Below, piece after piece: positions 44,871-53,199 of a DNA stretch of 64,000 nt. Both the position numbers and the translations under genes were made by a program. The notes under the pieces are model-generated. The model had not been told where the DNA came from and searched no databases. It saw only the letters and a list, made by a program, of their open reading frames with translations. The number at the start of each line of letters is the position of its first letter. The first letter of the stretch is position 1. Source of the stretch: Streptomyces sp. GS7 (GTDB taxonomy: Bacteria; Actinomycetota; Actinomycetes; Streptomycetales; Streptomycetaceae); contig NZ_CP047146.1 of NCBI RefSeq assembly GCF_009834125.1, forward strand, positions 7,906,501 to 7,970,500, given 5' to 3'.

Positions 44871-45010
44871 TCAGACGCCGATGCCGTCGTCGCCCAACGC
44901 CTCGACCAGCAGCGGGAGATGGCCGCGGGCCACGCCCGGATCGGTACGCGCCAGGGCGTGCGAGGCGGCCTTCCGCACCTGGAGGTCGGCGCCGCCGGCC
45001 GCACACCGCT
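44871..45010 (-). pseudogene. HEAT-repeat-like protein remnant
   Basis: About 45 codons ending at TGA 44871: DLQVRKAASHALARTDPGVA, RGHLPLLVEALGDDGIGV. It looks like the last repeat of a HEAT/PBS-lyase-type protein. No start or upstream repeats remain; upstream is the terminator of the L,D-transpeptidase gene. Weakly supported. Confidence 0.35.
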
Positions 45011-45035
45011 CGCCGCCCCGTGCGGTACGTACAGC

Positions 45036-45078
45036 ACGACGCCCGGCGCGCCGCGATCACGGCGACGCCGGGCGTCGT
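45036..45078 (-). terminator. Terminator of L,D-transpeptidase gene
   Basis: Perfect 13-bp arms ACGACGCCCGGCG and CGCCGGGCGTCGT around 17 nt. A run of 11 G (45099-45109) lies between it and the gene's stop. Confidence 0.75.
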
Positions 45079-45112
45079 TCAGGTCCGGTCACCCCGCCGG
45101 GGGGGGGGGCGG

Positions 45113-46369
45113 TCAGACGGCGCTGCCCGCGACCCACTGGGTCCAGGACATGTTCCATCCGTTGAGCCCGTTGTCCGGCTGGATGGTCCGGTCCGGGGAG
45201 TTGATCACCTTGACGACGTCGCCGAGCTGCGAGTTGTTGAAGAACCACGCGCCGTCGGTCGACTGGTCCTTGGCGCCCTGGACGTCCTGGAGGCCGATGC
45301 AGCCGTGGCTGGTGTTGACCTTGCCGAAGACACCCTTGCCCCAGTAGTTGCCGTGGATGAAGGTGCCGGAGTTCGACAGCCGCATGGCGTGCGGGACGTC
45401 GGGGATGTCGTACTCGCCCTTGCCGTCCTTCTTGGTGAGGCCGACGGTCGCGCCGTTCATCCGGGTCTGCTGGTACTTCTCGGAGATGACCATCTGGCCG
45501 TTGTAGGTCGGGTGGTCCTTGTCGCCGGACGAGATCGGGACGGTCCTGAGCACCTTGCCGTCGCGCACCACGGTCATCATGTGCGTCTTGGTGTCGACGG
45601 TGCTGACCTGCGAGTGGCCGACGGTGAAGTCGACGGTCTTGTTCTGGACGCCGTGGACGCCGGGGGACGCCGCGACGCCGTTGAGGCCGAGCTTCATGGT
45701 GACGTGCGAGTTCGGCTTCCAGTAGTCCTTCGGGCGGAAGTCCAGCCGCTTGTCGCCGAACCAGTGGCCGACGACCTGCTGGTTGCTGCTCGACACCACG
45801 CTGATCGCGGACTGGACGGCCGCGCGGTTCCTGATCGGCTTGTCGAAGTTGATCGACACCGGCATGCCGACGCCGACGGTCGATCCGTCCTCCGGCGTGA
45901 AGTGCCCGATGAACATGTTCGCCGGGGACCCGGTGCTGAAGGTCGAGTTCGCCACGGCCTTGCGGCCCTTGGAGTCCACGGCCTGTGCGGTGATCTTGTA
46001 CGCGGTCGAGTGGGCCAGCGCCTGCTGGGGCCGCCAGGAGGTGCCGTCGGCGGACAGGGTGCCGGCGACCGTCCGGCCGCCGTTCACCGTGGCCATGGTC
46101 ACGTCGGTGAGCTTGCCGCCACTGACCGTCACCTTGGTGCCGCCGGTGCCGACGTCGGTCGCGCCGTCCCCCGGCACGATGTCGATGTTCGCCTGCGAGG
46201 CCGCCTGGGAGGCCGCGTCGTCCACCTGCTGGGTGCTCTCGTGGTGGCCGGCGTTCGCGGCGTCACTGTGGTCGGCGGCGCTGCTGGTACCACCCGCGGC
46301 GACCGTGAGTACGCCCCCGAGCAGCGCGGCACTGGCTATCAGGCCCTTGCGGCGCTTGCTGTCCGTCAT
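45113..46369 (-). CDS. L,D-transpeptidase with Ig-like domains
   Basis: 418-aa secreted enzyme that forms 3-3 cross-links in peptidoglycan. The signal peptide is KRRKGLIASAALLGGVLTVA, and I see no lipobox. Two Ig-like domains (about 60-250, including TKVTVSGGKLTDVTMA and MFIGHFTPEDGSTVGVGMPV) precede the YkuD domain with HGNYW ... SHGCIGL, catalytic Cys357. The C-terminus has the Trp-rich NGWNMSWTQWV tail usual in actinobacterial enzymes. ATG at 46369 with GGAGAAG upstream. The 280 bp upstream (46370-46650) holds no gene. Confidence 0.93.
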   Translation of the reverse strand: MTDSKRRKGLIASAALLGGVLTVAAGGTSSAADHSDAANAGHHESTQQVDDAASQAASQANIDIVPGDGATDVGTGGTKVTVSGGKLTDVTMATVNGGRTVAGTLSADGTSWRPQQALAHSTAYKITAQAVDSKGRKAVANSTFSTGSPANMFIGHFTPEDGSTVGVGMPVSINFDKPIRNRAAVQSAISVVSSSNQQVVGHWFGDKRLDFRPKDYWKPNSHVTMKLGLNGVAASPGVHGVQNKTVDFTVGHSQVSTVDTKTHMMTVVRDGKVLRTVPISSGDKDHPTYNGQMVISEKYQQTRMNGATVGLTKKDGKGEYDIPDVPHAMRLSNSGTFIHGNYWGKGVFGKVNTSHGCIGLQDVQGAKDQSTDGAWFFNNSQLGDVVKVINSPDRTIQPDNGLNGWNMSWTQWVAGSAV

Positions 46370-46650
46370 CACACGCTTCTCCATTGCTACAGATTGCGAA
46401 AAATCCCCGAGCGAGCCGCCAACTGAACGCAGGCATATCTGGACGCAGGCATTCCGGCCGACTCCCTGTGAACGCCTTTTCCGATTCACCCGTTCCGCCC
46501 CTCGGAGGAATGTGGGGAAGGCCACTCAATGCGGCAAAAAGGCCAATATTCGGGAATTGCTCCAGATCGTGCCACACCCCCCGCCGTCCGACCATGGCCG
46601 GCGTCACAGTCCCCGACGGCGTATAACGACGCTCCGCCCATCACGTCATC

Positions 46651-46683
46651 GGCCCCCGTACGGCGGGGTGCCGTACGGGGGCC
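46651..46683. terminator. Terminator downstream of the acidic-protein gene
   Basis: Perfect 14-bp arms GGCCCCCGTACGGC and GCCGTACGGGGGCC with loop GGGGT, 81 bp beyond the stop at 46765 (minus strand). Confidence 0.8.
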
Positions 46684-46764
46684 GCGGGGTGGTCGTCGCG
46701 TGGTCGCCGGGCGGTGGGTGCGCCGCCGGCCGGCGGGGCGGGGACGGGGGCGGCGGTCGCCCGG

Positions 46765-47103
46765 TCAGCCCTCCCCGTCCGCGTCGTCGGCCAGATCCCA
46801 CTCCGCCGCGTCCCACTCGGCGTCGGGGTCGTAGTCGGTCATCTCCTCGCTGCTCCAGGAAGCCTGCGCGAGTTCGGTACCGGGCACTCTGGTGACCAGG
46901 TCGAAGGGATCGACGAGGTGGGCCAGCGCCTCCGCCGGATCGTCTCTCACCGTTTCCTCGGACTGCCGGCGCTCTTCTTCCGGGAGCGTCGGGTCGGCGT
47001 TGATGTGGTCGAGAGCGGCGCCGGTCAGCTGGTCGGCGTCGGTGATCTCCATGACCAGTTCGACGTGAAGCCGCACAAAACGTGATGTCTCACCATTGCT
47101 CAT
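46765..47103 (-). CDS. Conserved acidic hypothetical protein
   Basis: 112-aa soluble protein with an N-terminal beta/alpha part (RFVRLHVELVMEITDADQL) and a very acidic tail (SSEEMTDYDPDAEWDAAEWD). No enzyme motif seen. TACGCT 7 nt before the ATG indicates a leaderless message. It is divergent from the LAxTG gene across 109 bp. Function unknown. Confidence 0.75.
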   Translation of the reverse strand: MSNGETSRFVRLHVELVMEITDADQLTGAALDHINADPTLPEEERRQSEETVRDDPAEALAHLVDPFDLVTRVPGTELAQASWSSEEMTDYDPDAEWDAAEWDLADDADGEG

Positions 47104-47110
47104 AGCACGG

Positions 47111-47116
47111 AGCGTA
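47111..47116 (-). promoter_or_regulatory. -10 box (TACGCT) of leaderless acidic-protein gene
   Basis: Minus strand TACGCT, 7 nt, ATG at 47103. Confidence 0.5.
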
Positions 47117-47212
47117 AGCACGTACGGGTCCCGACTTCCCCGCGACCCGCGGCGGTCACTAACATCTGCGGTCAACGGCCAATTCGCCGAACCCACAAGG
47201 GGGATAGCTTTC

Positions 47213-47638
47213 GTGACCGCACGACGACCACTACTGACCGCCGCTGCCGCGGGATCGGTGCTGCTCGCCCTGTGGTTCGTGCCGTCCGCCAACGCGATCG
47301 TGGGAGATGACGGAGCGACACATTCCGGTCTGCGGACGGCCTCCGCACCGGCCCGTGCCGGCCGGGCGGAACTCTCCGGGACACCCGGCCGATCGGGTGC
47401 CGCGGACGGCCGGGCCGGCCACCCGGGCGGCGCCGCACGGGACCGGCAGAGCGCCGAGAGCCACTCCACCACCACGCACCCCGGCGGCACCGCGCCCGAC
47501 GGCGGCCGGGGGCACCGCCTCGCCGACACCGGCAGCCCGGACACCACGCCGTACGTGATCGGCGGCGCCGCCTGCCTGGCGCTCGGCGCCGCGCTGGTCA
47601 GCTACTCGGTACGCCGCACCCGCGACGAAGCCGTCTGA
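47213..47638 (+). CDS. Sortase-anchored surface protein (LAxTG)
   Basis: 141-aa wall-anchored protein. A signal peptide comes first (RRPLLTAAAAGSVLLALWFV, cleavage after SANA), followed by a Gly/Ala/His-rich low-complexity stalk. The cell-wall sorting signal is LADTG near residue 104, then a hydrophobic helix (YVIGGAACLALGAALVSY) and RRTRDEAV. LAxTG is the motif of class E sortases of Streptomyces. The GTG start at 47213 has AAGGGGG upstream. The stalk has no domain, so it may act as a spacer or coat protein. Confidence 0.85.
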   Translation: MTARRPLLTAAAAGSVLLALWFVPSANAIVGDDGATHSGLRTASAPARAGRAELSGTPGRSGAADGRAGHPGGAARDRQSAESHSTTTHPGGTAPDGGRGHRLADTGSPDTTPYVIGGAACLALGAALVSYSVRRTRDEAV

Positions 47639-47677
47639 GCCCGCGCGCGGACCCGGACGACCCGCCGACGGCGGCCC

Positions 47678-47752
47678 GTCCGGCCGCGGTCCGTCCGGCC
47701 GCGGTCCGTCCGGCCGCGGTCCGTCCGGCCGCGGTCCGTCCGGCCGCGGTCC
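47678..47752. repeat. Five perfect 15-bp tandem repeats
   Basis: GTCCGGCCGCGGTCC repeated five times without change, in the 164-bp gap between the convergent LAxTG gene and hutH. Each unit contains GGCCGCGG-type palindromic sequence. Possibly a termination or recombination-prone tract. Confidence 0.9.
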
Positions 47753-47802
47753 GGCGCGTCATCCCGCCGGACCGCCTGCCGGACCGCACTCCTGACGGAG
47801 CG

Positions 47803-49347
47803 TCACACCAGCGGCCCGGTCACCGACTCGGCGGCGTCCACCAGCTTCCCGTCCCGGACGAAGGCGTACGCGGCCTCCAGGTCCGGCGCCAGGAAGCGGT
47901 CCTCGCCCGGCCCCTGGACGCCCGCGGCGCGTATGGCGTCCACGACGGCGCGGGTGGCCGGCGCCGGGGTCAGGCCCTGGCGCATCTCGATGGCGCGGGT
48001 CGCCGCGTAGAGCTCGACGGCGAGGACCCGGGTCAGGTTGTCGACCGCGGTCCGCAGCTTGCGGGCCGCCGACCAGCCCATCGAGACATGGTCCTCCTGC
48101 ATCGCGGAGGACGGGATGGAGTCCACCGACGCCGGCGCGGCCAGCCTCTTCAGCTCGCTGACCAGCGCGGCCTGGGTGTACTGGGCGATCATCAGGCCCG
48201 AGTCCACGCCGGGGTCCCCGGCCAGGAAGGCGGGCAGCCCGTGCGAGCGGTTCTTGTCCAGCAGCCGGTCGGTGCGGCGCTCCGCGATCGAGCCCAGGTC
48301 GGCGGCGGCGACGGCCAGGAAGTCCAGGACGTAGGCGACCGGTGCGCCGTGGAAGTTCCCGTTGGACTCGACGCGGCCGTCGGGCAGCACGACCGGGTTG
48401 TCGACGGCGGCGGCCAGCTCGCGGTCGGCGACCAGGCGGGCGTGGTCGAGGGTGTCCCGGCCGGCGCCGGCGACCTGCGGGGCGCAGCGGATCGAGTACG
48501 CGTCCTGAACGCGCGGGGCGTCGTCCTGGTGGTGGCCGGTGAAGCCGGATCCGGCCAGCACCTTCAGCATGTTGGCGGCCGAGGCGGCCTGGCCGGGGTG
48601 CGGCCGGATGGCGTGCAGCTCGGGGGCGAGGACCTTGTCCGTGCCGAGCAGCGCCTCCAGGGAGAGGGCCGCGGTGACGTCCGCGGAGGTGAACAGCCGG
48701 GCGAGGTCGGCGCAGGCCATCACCAGCATGCCGAGCATGCCGTCGGTGCCGTTGAGGAGGGCCAGCCCCTCCTTCTCGCGCAGCTCGACGGGGGCGATGC
48801 CGTGCTCCGCGAGCAGCTCGCCGGAGGGCCGTACGACGCCGTCGGGGCCCTCCGCCTCGCCCTCGCCCATCAGCGTCAGCGCGCAGTGCGAGAGCGGCGC
48901 GAGGTCGCCGGAGCAGCCGAGGGAGCCGTACTCGTGCACGACCGGGGTGATGCCGGCGTTCAGGAGGGCGGCCATGGTCTCGACGACCAGCGGGCGGACG
49001 CCGGTGTGCCCGGAGGCCAGGGTCTTCAGCCGCAGGAACATCAGGGCGCGGACCACCTCGCGCTCCACCCGCGGGCCCATGCCGGCCGCGTGCGAGCGCA
49101 CGATGTTGCGCTGGAGCTGGGCGCGCAGCTCGGGGCTGATGTGGCGTACGGCGAGCGCGCCGAAGCCGGTGGAGACGCCGTAGACCGGGTCCGGTTTGGC
49201 GGCGAGCTCGTCGATGAAGGCGCGGGAGGCGGCGACGGCCGTGCGGGCCTCCTCGGACAGCTCGATCCGGGCCGCGCCGCGGGCCACCGCGATGACGTCC
49301 TGTGCGGTGGTGCCGGACGTCCCCAGCACCACAGTGTGCATATCCAT
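47803..49347 (-). CDS. hutH: Histidine ammonia-lyase
   Basis: 514-aa enzyme removing ammonia from L-histidine to give urocanate (histidine use). The MIO cofactor site is GSLGCSGDLAPL (141-152): Cys145-Ser146-Gly147, where most histidases have Ala-Ser-Gly. I recall CSG from other Streptomyces histidases. Other signatures are YGVSTGFGALAV, RSHAAGMGP and SSAMQEDHVSMG. Length is normal. The start is MDMH at 49347, with a TAGGGT box 8 nt upstream; the ATG at 49341 is an alternative. A monocistronic hut gene, no other hut genes near. Confidence 0.94.
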   Translation of the reverse strand: MDMHTVVLGTSGTTAQDVIAVARGAARIELSEEARTAVAASRAFIDELAAKPDPVYGVSTGFGALAVRHISPELRAQLQRNIVRSHAAGMGPRVEREVVRALMFLRLKTLASGHTGVRPLVVETMAALLNAGITPVVHEYGSLGCSGDLAPLSHCALTLMGEGEAEGPDGVVRPSGELLAEHGIAPVELREKEGLALLNGTDGMLGMLVMACADLARLFTSADVTAALSLEALLGTDKVLAPELHAIRPHPGQAASAANMLKVLAGSGFTGHHQDDAPRVQDAYSIRCAPQVAGAGRDTLDHARLVADRELAAAVDNPVVLPDGRVESNGNFHGAPVAYVLDFLAVAAADLGSIAERRTDRLLDKNRSHGLPAFLAGDPGVDSGLMIAQYTQAALVSELKRLAAPASVDSIPSSAMQEDHVSMGWSAARKLRTAVDNLTRVLAVELYAATRAIEMRQGLTPAPATRAVVDAIRAAGVQGPGEDRFLAPDLEAAYAFVRDGKLVDAAESVTGPLV

Positions 49348-49456
49348 ATTCAGGCACCCTAGAGACTGAATCGCTGGATGTCACCACCCGATTTCCGGAT
49401 CACCCCTTACCGATCACCGCCCCCGGGACACCCCTCCGCCGCCGCGCCCCGGCAGC

Positions 49457-50650
49457 TCATCTCCGGAACCGCCGGCGCTCCGGCCCCGGCGGCGGCTCCG
49501 GCGAGTCCGCCAGCCGTACGACCGGGTCGTCCGCCCCGCCGTGCCGCCCGGCCACCACCGGCTCCCCCGACTTCGCCGCCTTGGCCCGGTACTGCGCGGC
49601 GTCCGCGAGCCGGAAGAGCCGGCGCGCGCTGGGCACCGCGCCGATCGGGTCGCCGGTCGAGGCGACCCCCACCGCGACCCCCTCGCCCAGGTCCAACTCA
49701 CCTGCCCGGTCGCACAGTTCACCGGCCACCTTGACCACCTCGTCGGACCGCGGCCCGACCGCCAGCAGACAGAACTCGTCCCCGCCGAGCCGCGCCGCGA
49801 GGGTGCCCGGCAGCATCGCCCCGCACAGCGACAGCACCGAACCGAAGCGCTCCAGCAGTCGGTCGCCGACCGCATGGCCGCGCGAGTCGTTCACCCGCTT
49901 CAGCCCGTTCAGGTCGCACACCACCAGGCTGACCACCGCCCCCTCCGCGCGGTGCAGCTCCAGCGCCTCGTCCAGCCGCATGTCGACGGCCCGGCGGTTG
50001 GCGAGGCCGGTCAGCGCGTCGGTGAAGGCCAGCAGCCGGGCCTCCGCCAGGCGTTCGGTCTGCGCGATGCCCGCGGCCGTGACCGCGGCGAGCACGGTCG
50101 CGAAGTCGGCGTCCGCCCGCCGGAACACCGGCTCCCCGGCCCGCCGCGCCACATACAGCTCGCCCCACGCCCGGCCGTGCAGCACGATCGGCGCCACCAC
50201 GCAGCAGCCCCGGCCGCGGCGGCGCAGCGCGGCCACCCTCTGGTGGTTGTAGCGGCCCTCCGCGGGCGGCACGCCGCCGGGCTCGCCCTCGGCCACCTCC
50301 ACCCAGGCGTTGGGCTCGCCGCCGCCCGCCCACTGCTCGTGCAGAAAGCCGACGATCTCCGGGAACTCGTGCACCGGATACGTCTCGTCGTCCGGGAACT
50401 CCGTCTCCCCCGGGGCGAGTTCGCCGACATTGGCCAGCACCCGGAGCTGCCCCAGCTCACGCTCCCACTGCGAGATCGCCGCGAAGGAGCCACCCAGAGC
50501 CTGGCGCGCCCCCTGCGCCGCCGCCCGCGCCGAGTCGCACGGCGTGTGCACGGCGGCCATCGCCTGGGCCAGCTCCACCACGGCCCGCAGCCTCGCATCG
50601 CCCTCGCCCTCGCCCGTCACCGGATCCTCGCATTCCGTCACCGTGAGCAC
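49457..50650 (-). CDS. GAF-GGDEF protein, probable diguanylate cyclase
   Basis: 397-aa cytosolic protein. A GAF-like domain (about 20-195: FAAISQWERELGQLRVLANV, CCVVAPIVLHGRAWGELYVA) is followed by a GGDEF domain from about 205 (LLAFTDALTGLANRRAVDMR, DLNGLKRVNDSRGHAVGDRL, ARLGGDEFCLLAVG at 286-299). All GGDEF active-site residues are intact, so it should make cyclic di-GMP. The RxxD inhibitory site normally just upstream is missing. GTG start at 50650. Cyclic di-GMP controls Streptomyces development through BldD. It lies four genes from an adenylate cyclase gene. Confidence 0.88.
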   Translation of the reverse strand: MLTVTECEDPVTGEGEGDARLRAVVELAQAMAAVHTPCDSARAAAQGARQALGGSFAAISQWERELGQLRVLANVGELAPGETEFPDDETYPVHEFPEIVGFLHEQWAGGGEPNAWVEVAEGEPGGVPPAEGRYNHQRVAALRRRGRGCCVVAPIVLHGRAWGELYVARRAGEPVFRRADADFATVLAAVTAAGIAQTERLAEARLLAFTDALTGLANRRAVDMRLDEALELHRAEGAVVSLVVCDLNGLKRVNDSRGHAVGDRLLERFGSVLSLCGAMLPGTLAARLGGDEFCLLAVGPRSDEVVKVAGELCDRAGELDLGEGVAVGVASTGDPIGAVPSARRLFRLADAAQYRAKAAKSGEPVVAGRHGGADDPVVRLADSPEPPPGPERRRFRR

Positions 50651-50786
50651 GCTCTGTACTACAGCGTAGGAATGATTGGCCCGATTCGCCCCTTCCGGCG
50701 GAGAACCGACACTCTCAGGGGCGACCGCCGGACCGCCGAGCCCCCGGCGGCGCCCCAGGGCCCGCCCGGCGGGTCGGGCGCCGGCC

Positions 50787-51581
50787 TCACTCCCCGGGCC
50801 AGTCCGGCTCCCGCTTCTCGTTGAAGGCCGCGACGCCCTCCGCCCGGTCGCCCGAGAACGCCACGCTCCGCCAGGCGCCGTCCTCAAGATCCAGCCCGGT
50901 CCGCAGATCCAGCCCGTGCCCGAGCCGCAGGGCGCGCTTCGCCGCGCGCAGCCCCACCGGCGAGTTGCGGGCGATCCGGCCCGCCAGCGCCAGCGCCTCG
51001 GCCCGGTCCTCGCCGTCCGCCACGAGCTGGTCGACCAGCCCCAGCCCGGCCGCCTCGGCCGCCGGCACCCGCCGGGCGGTGAACACCAGCTCGGCGGCGC
51101 GTGCCGCACCCACCCGGCGCGGCAGCAGCTGCGTGCCCCCGCCGCCCGGGATGACGCCCACCGACACCTCCGGCAGTCCGACCACCGCCGTGCCGTCCGC
51201 GACGATCAGGTCGCAGGCCAGCGCCAGCTCGTAGCCGCCGCCGAGCGCGAAGCCGTGGACGGCGGCGATGGTGGGCATCGGCAGTTCCAGTACGCCCGTG
51301 TAGGCGGCGCGGGTGCGCGGGCGCTGGCGCATCAGGTCCGCGTCCGTGAAGGAGTTGCGCTCCTTGAGGTCGGCGCCCACACAGAACGCCCGCTCATGGG
51401 TGGAGCTGAGCACCACCGCCCGTACGGACGGGTCGGCGGCCAGCGCGGCGCACGCCTCGGCCAGCGCCTCCGCCATGGCCGTGGACACCGCGTTCATCGC
51501 CTTCGGCCGGTCCATCACCAGCTCCGCCACGAAGCCGTGGCGCTCGACGCCGACCCATTCATCCGCCCCGTACCGCTGCAT
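50787..51581 (-). CDS. Enoyl-CoA hydratase/isomerase family protein
   Basis: 264-aa crotonase-fold enzyme acting on acyl-CoA. The oxyanion-hole segments FCVGADLKERN and HGFALGGGYELALACD are intact, as is LPEVSVGVIPGGGGTQLLPR with the catalytic Glu. The ATG at 51581 has GGGAGGG upstream; other in-frame starts upstream lack one. It is between the adenylate cyclase and GGDEF genes. Substrate unknown; fatty or amino acid degradation is usual. Confidence 0.92.
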   Translation of the reverse strand: MQRYGADEWVGVERHGFVAELVMDRPKAMNAVSTAMAEALAEACAALAADPSVRAVVLSSTHERAFCVGADLKERNSFTDADLMRQRPRTRAAYTGVLELPMPTIAAVHGFALGGGYELALACDLIVADGTAVVGLPEVSVGVIPGGGGTQLLPRRVGAARAAELVFTARRVPAAEAAGLGLVDQLVADGEDRAEALALAGRIARNSPVGLRAAKRALRLGHGLDLRTGLDLEDGAWRSVAFSGDRAEGVAAFNEKREPDWPGE

Positions 51582-51706
51582 ACAGCCCTCCCGCATCCGA
51601 TGGCACGACCGCGTCCGGTTAACGATCGTTGACACGATCCGACGGCGATGATGTCATCCCGGCGCCCGTTACGGCAGGGGCCGCCGGCGAACGGCCGGAG
51701 CGCCCC

Positions 51707-52975
51707 TCAGCCCCGCCGGGTCAGCAGCCACGGCTCCACGACGCCCAGACCGCGCACCGGGCGCTGCCACATCGGCTGGAGCGCGAAGCGGTACGGGGGC
51801 GGCGGGCTGCCGGTGCCCTCCTGGGCCGCCTTCTCCGCCGCCGCGGCGTCCGCCTCGGAGACCGGCGCCTCGCCCGTGCGCCCCAGCTCCTCCGCGAACG
51901 CCTCGTCGACCAGGACGGTGTCCTTCGGCGCTATCGAGGTGAGCCGGCTGGCCAGATTGACGGTGGTGCCGAAGACATCGCCCATCCGGGTCGTGACCGT
52001 GCCGAACGCGATGCCGACGCGCAGTTCGGGCATCGTCTCGTCGTGGGTCATGGTCTCGATCAGCCGCAGCCCGATCTCCGCCGCGACGCCCGCGTCGTCG
52101 GCCGCGAACAGCACCTCGTCGCCGAGCGTCTTGATGAGCCGCCCGCCGTGCGCGGCGACCAGGTCGGCGGCGGTGGTCTCGAACGCCTCGACCAGCTCGC
52201 CCAGTTCCTCCTCCTCCAGCCGCCGGGTCAGCCGGGTGAAGCCGACCAGGTCGGCGAAGCCGACGGCGAGCCGCCGGTCCACCATCTCCGCGTCGTCCTG
52301 GGCCTGGACGACCCGGCCGGTGGCCGCCGCGAGCTGCCGCCGCCAGACGTAGACGAGGAACTCCTCCAGCTCCGGGAGCAGCAGCTCGACCAGCGGATAG
52401 GTGATCTCCGTACGGGTCAGCCCGGAGTCCTGCGGCTCGGTGAGCCCCTCCAGGAAGGAGTCGATCTGCCAGTCGGCGAGCCGGGCGGTGGTCTGGCCGG
52501 TGGACCGGGCGACCTGGACGGCCATCGCCTCGCTCAGCAGGCCCGCCTCGACGAGACCCGCCAGCCGGCGCAGGGCCAGCACGTCGGCCTCGGTGAGCGC
52601 CTTGACCTGGCCGATGTCGGCGAAGCCCATCGCCCGCCAGAAGCGGGCCGCGAGGTCCATGGAGACGCCGGCGCTGCGGGCCGCCTGGAACGGCGTGTAG
52701 CGGCGGTCGGCGCCGAGGATGAGTTGTTCGAGCTTGACGGCGATGTTGTTGCTGTTGTTGCTGTCGTCGCCGTCGTTGCCGTTGTCGCCGTCGTTGCCGG
52801 TGTCGTCGGCGTCGCCGGTGCCGCCTTCGGTGGCGGTGCCGCCGTCGCCCTCGGTCCCCACCGGGTCCGTTCCGGTCCCCGCGGGGTCACTTGCCGGGTC
52901 GCCGGTGGGCACGGCCACCGCATCGCCCCCGGTGTCCGCGTCGCGCGGGGTGGCCCCCGCGTCGTCGCCGGTCAC
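51707..52975 (-). CDS. cya: Class III adenylate cyclase
   Basis: 422-aa cytosolic enzyme making cAMP. The N-terminal 80 residues are low complexity (Gly/Asp/Thr/Asn; a trinucleotide-rich stretch at about 52741-52815 encodes GND/GDD runs). A helical domain follows (YTPFQAARSAGVSMDLAARF). The cyclase homology domain covers about 235-400: GFADLVGFTRLTRRL with metal-binding Asp, LIKTLGDEVLFAA with Lys, and FGTTVNLASRLTSIA with the transition-state Asn/Arg. This is the Cya type needed for spore germination in S. coelicolor. GTG start at 52975. Confidence 0.92.
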   Translation of the reverse strand: MTGDDAGATPRDADTGGDAVAVPTGDPASDPAGTGTDPVGTEGDGGTATEGGTGDADDTGNDGDNGNDGDDSNNSNNIAVKLEQLILGADRRYTPFQAARSAGVSMDLAARFWRAMGFADIGQVKALTEADVLALRRLAGLVEAGLLSEAMAVQVARSTGQTTARLADWQIDSFLEGLTEPQDSGLTRTEITYPLVELLLPELEEFLVYVWRRQLAAATGRVVQAQDDAEMVDRRLAVGFADLVGFTRLTRRLEEEELGELVEAFETTAADLVAAHGGRLIKTLGDEVLFAADDAGVAAEIGLRLIETMTHDETMPELRVGIAFGTVTTRMGDVFGTTVNLASRLTSIAPKDTVLVDEAFAEELGRTGEAPVSEADAAAAEKAAQEGTGSPPPPYRFALQPMWQRPVRGLGVVEPWLLTRRG

Positions 52976-53199
52976 CGGCCGCTCCCTGTCCGATCCCTGC
53001 GCACTGCCCTTCCGATCACTGCTCGCCCATGATCCGTTCCCTGACGGACCGCCCCCACGATACGGCAGGTGTGCTCTGCCTCACGTGGTCGCTGCGCTCC
53101 CCTGACGCGTACGTGTTGGGCGTGCGCCGGAAGGGAACCGCGCGGCGCCGGCCGCCGTCGGCCACAACGGGCGGGCGCCGCGCCGTCCGCCGCGGCGCG

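Noticed and set aside
45099..45109. Run of 11 G as a phase-variation tract
   Set aside because: It lies after the stop codon of the L,D-transpeptidase gene, so length changes would not alter the protein.
47678..47752. 15-bp array considered as CRISPR
   Set aside because: Copies are contiguous without spacers and no cas gene is near.
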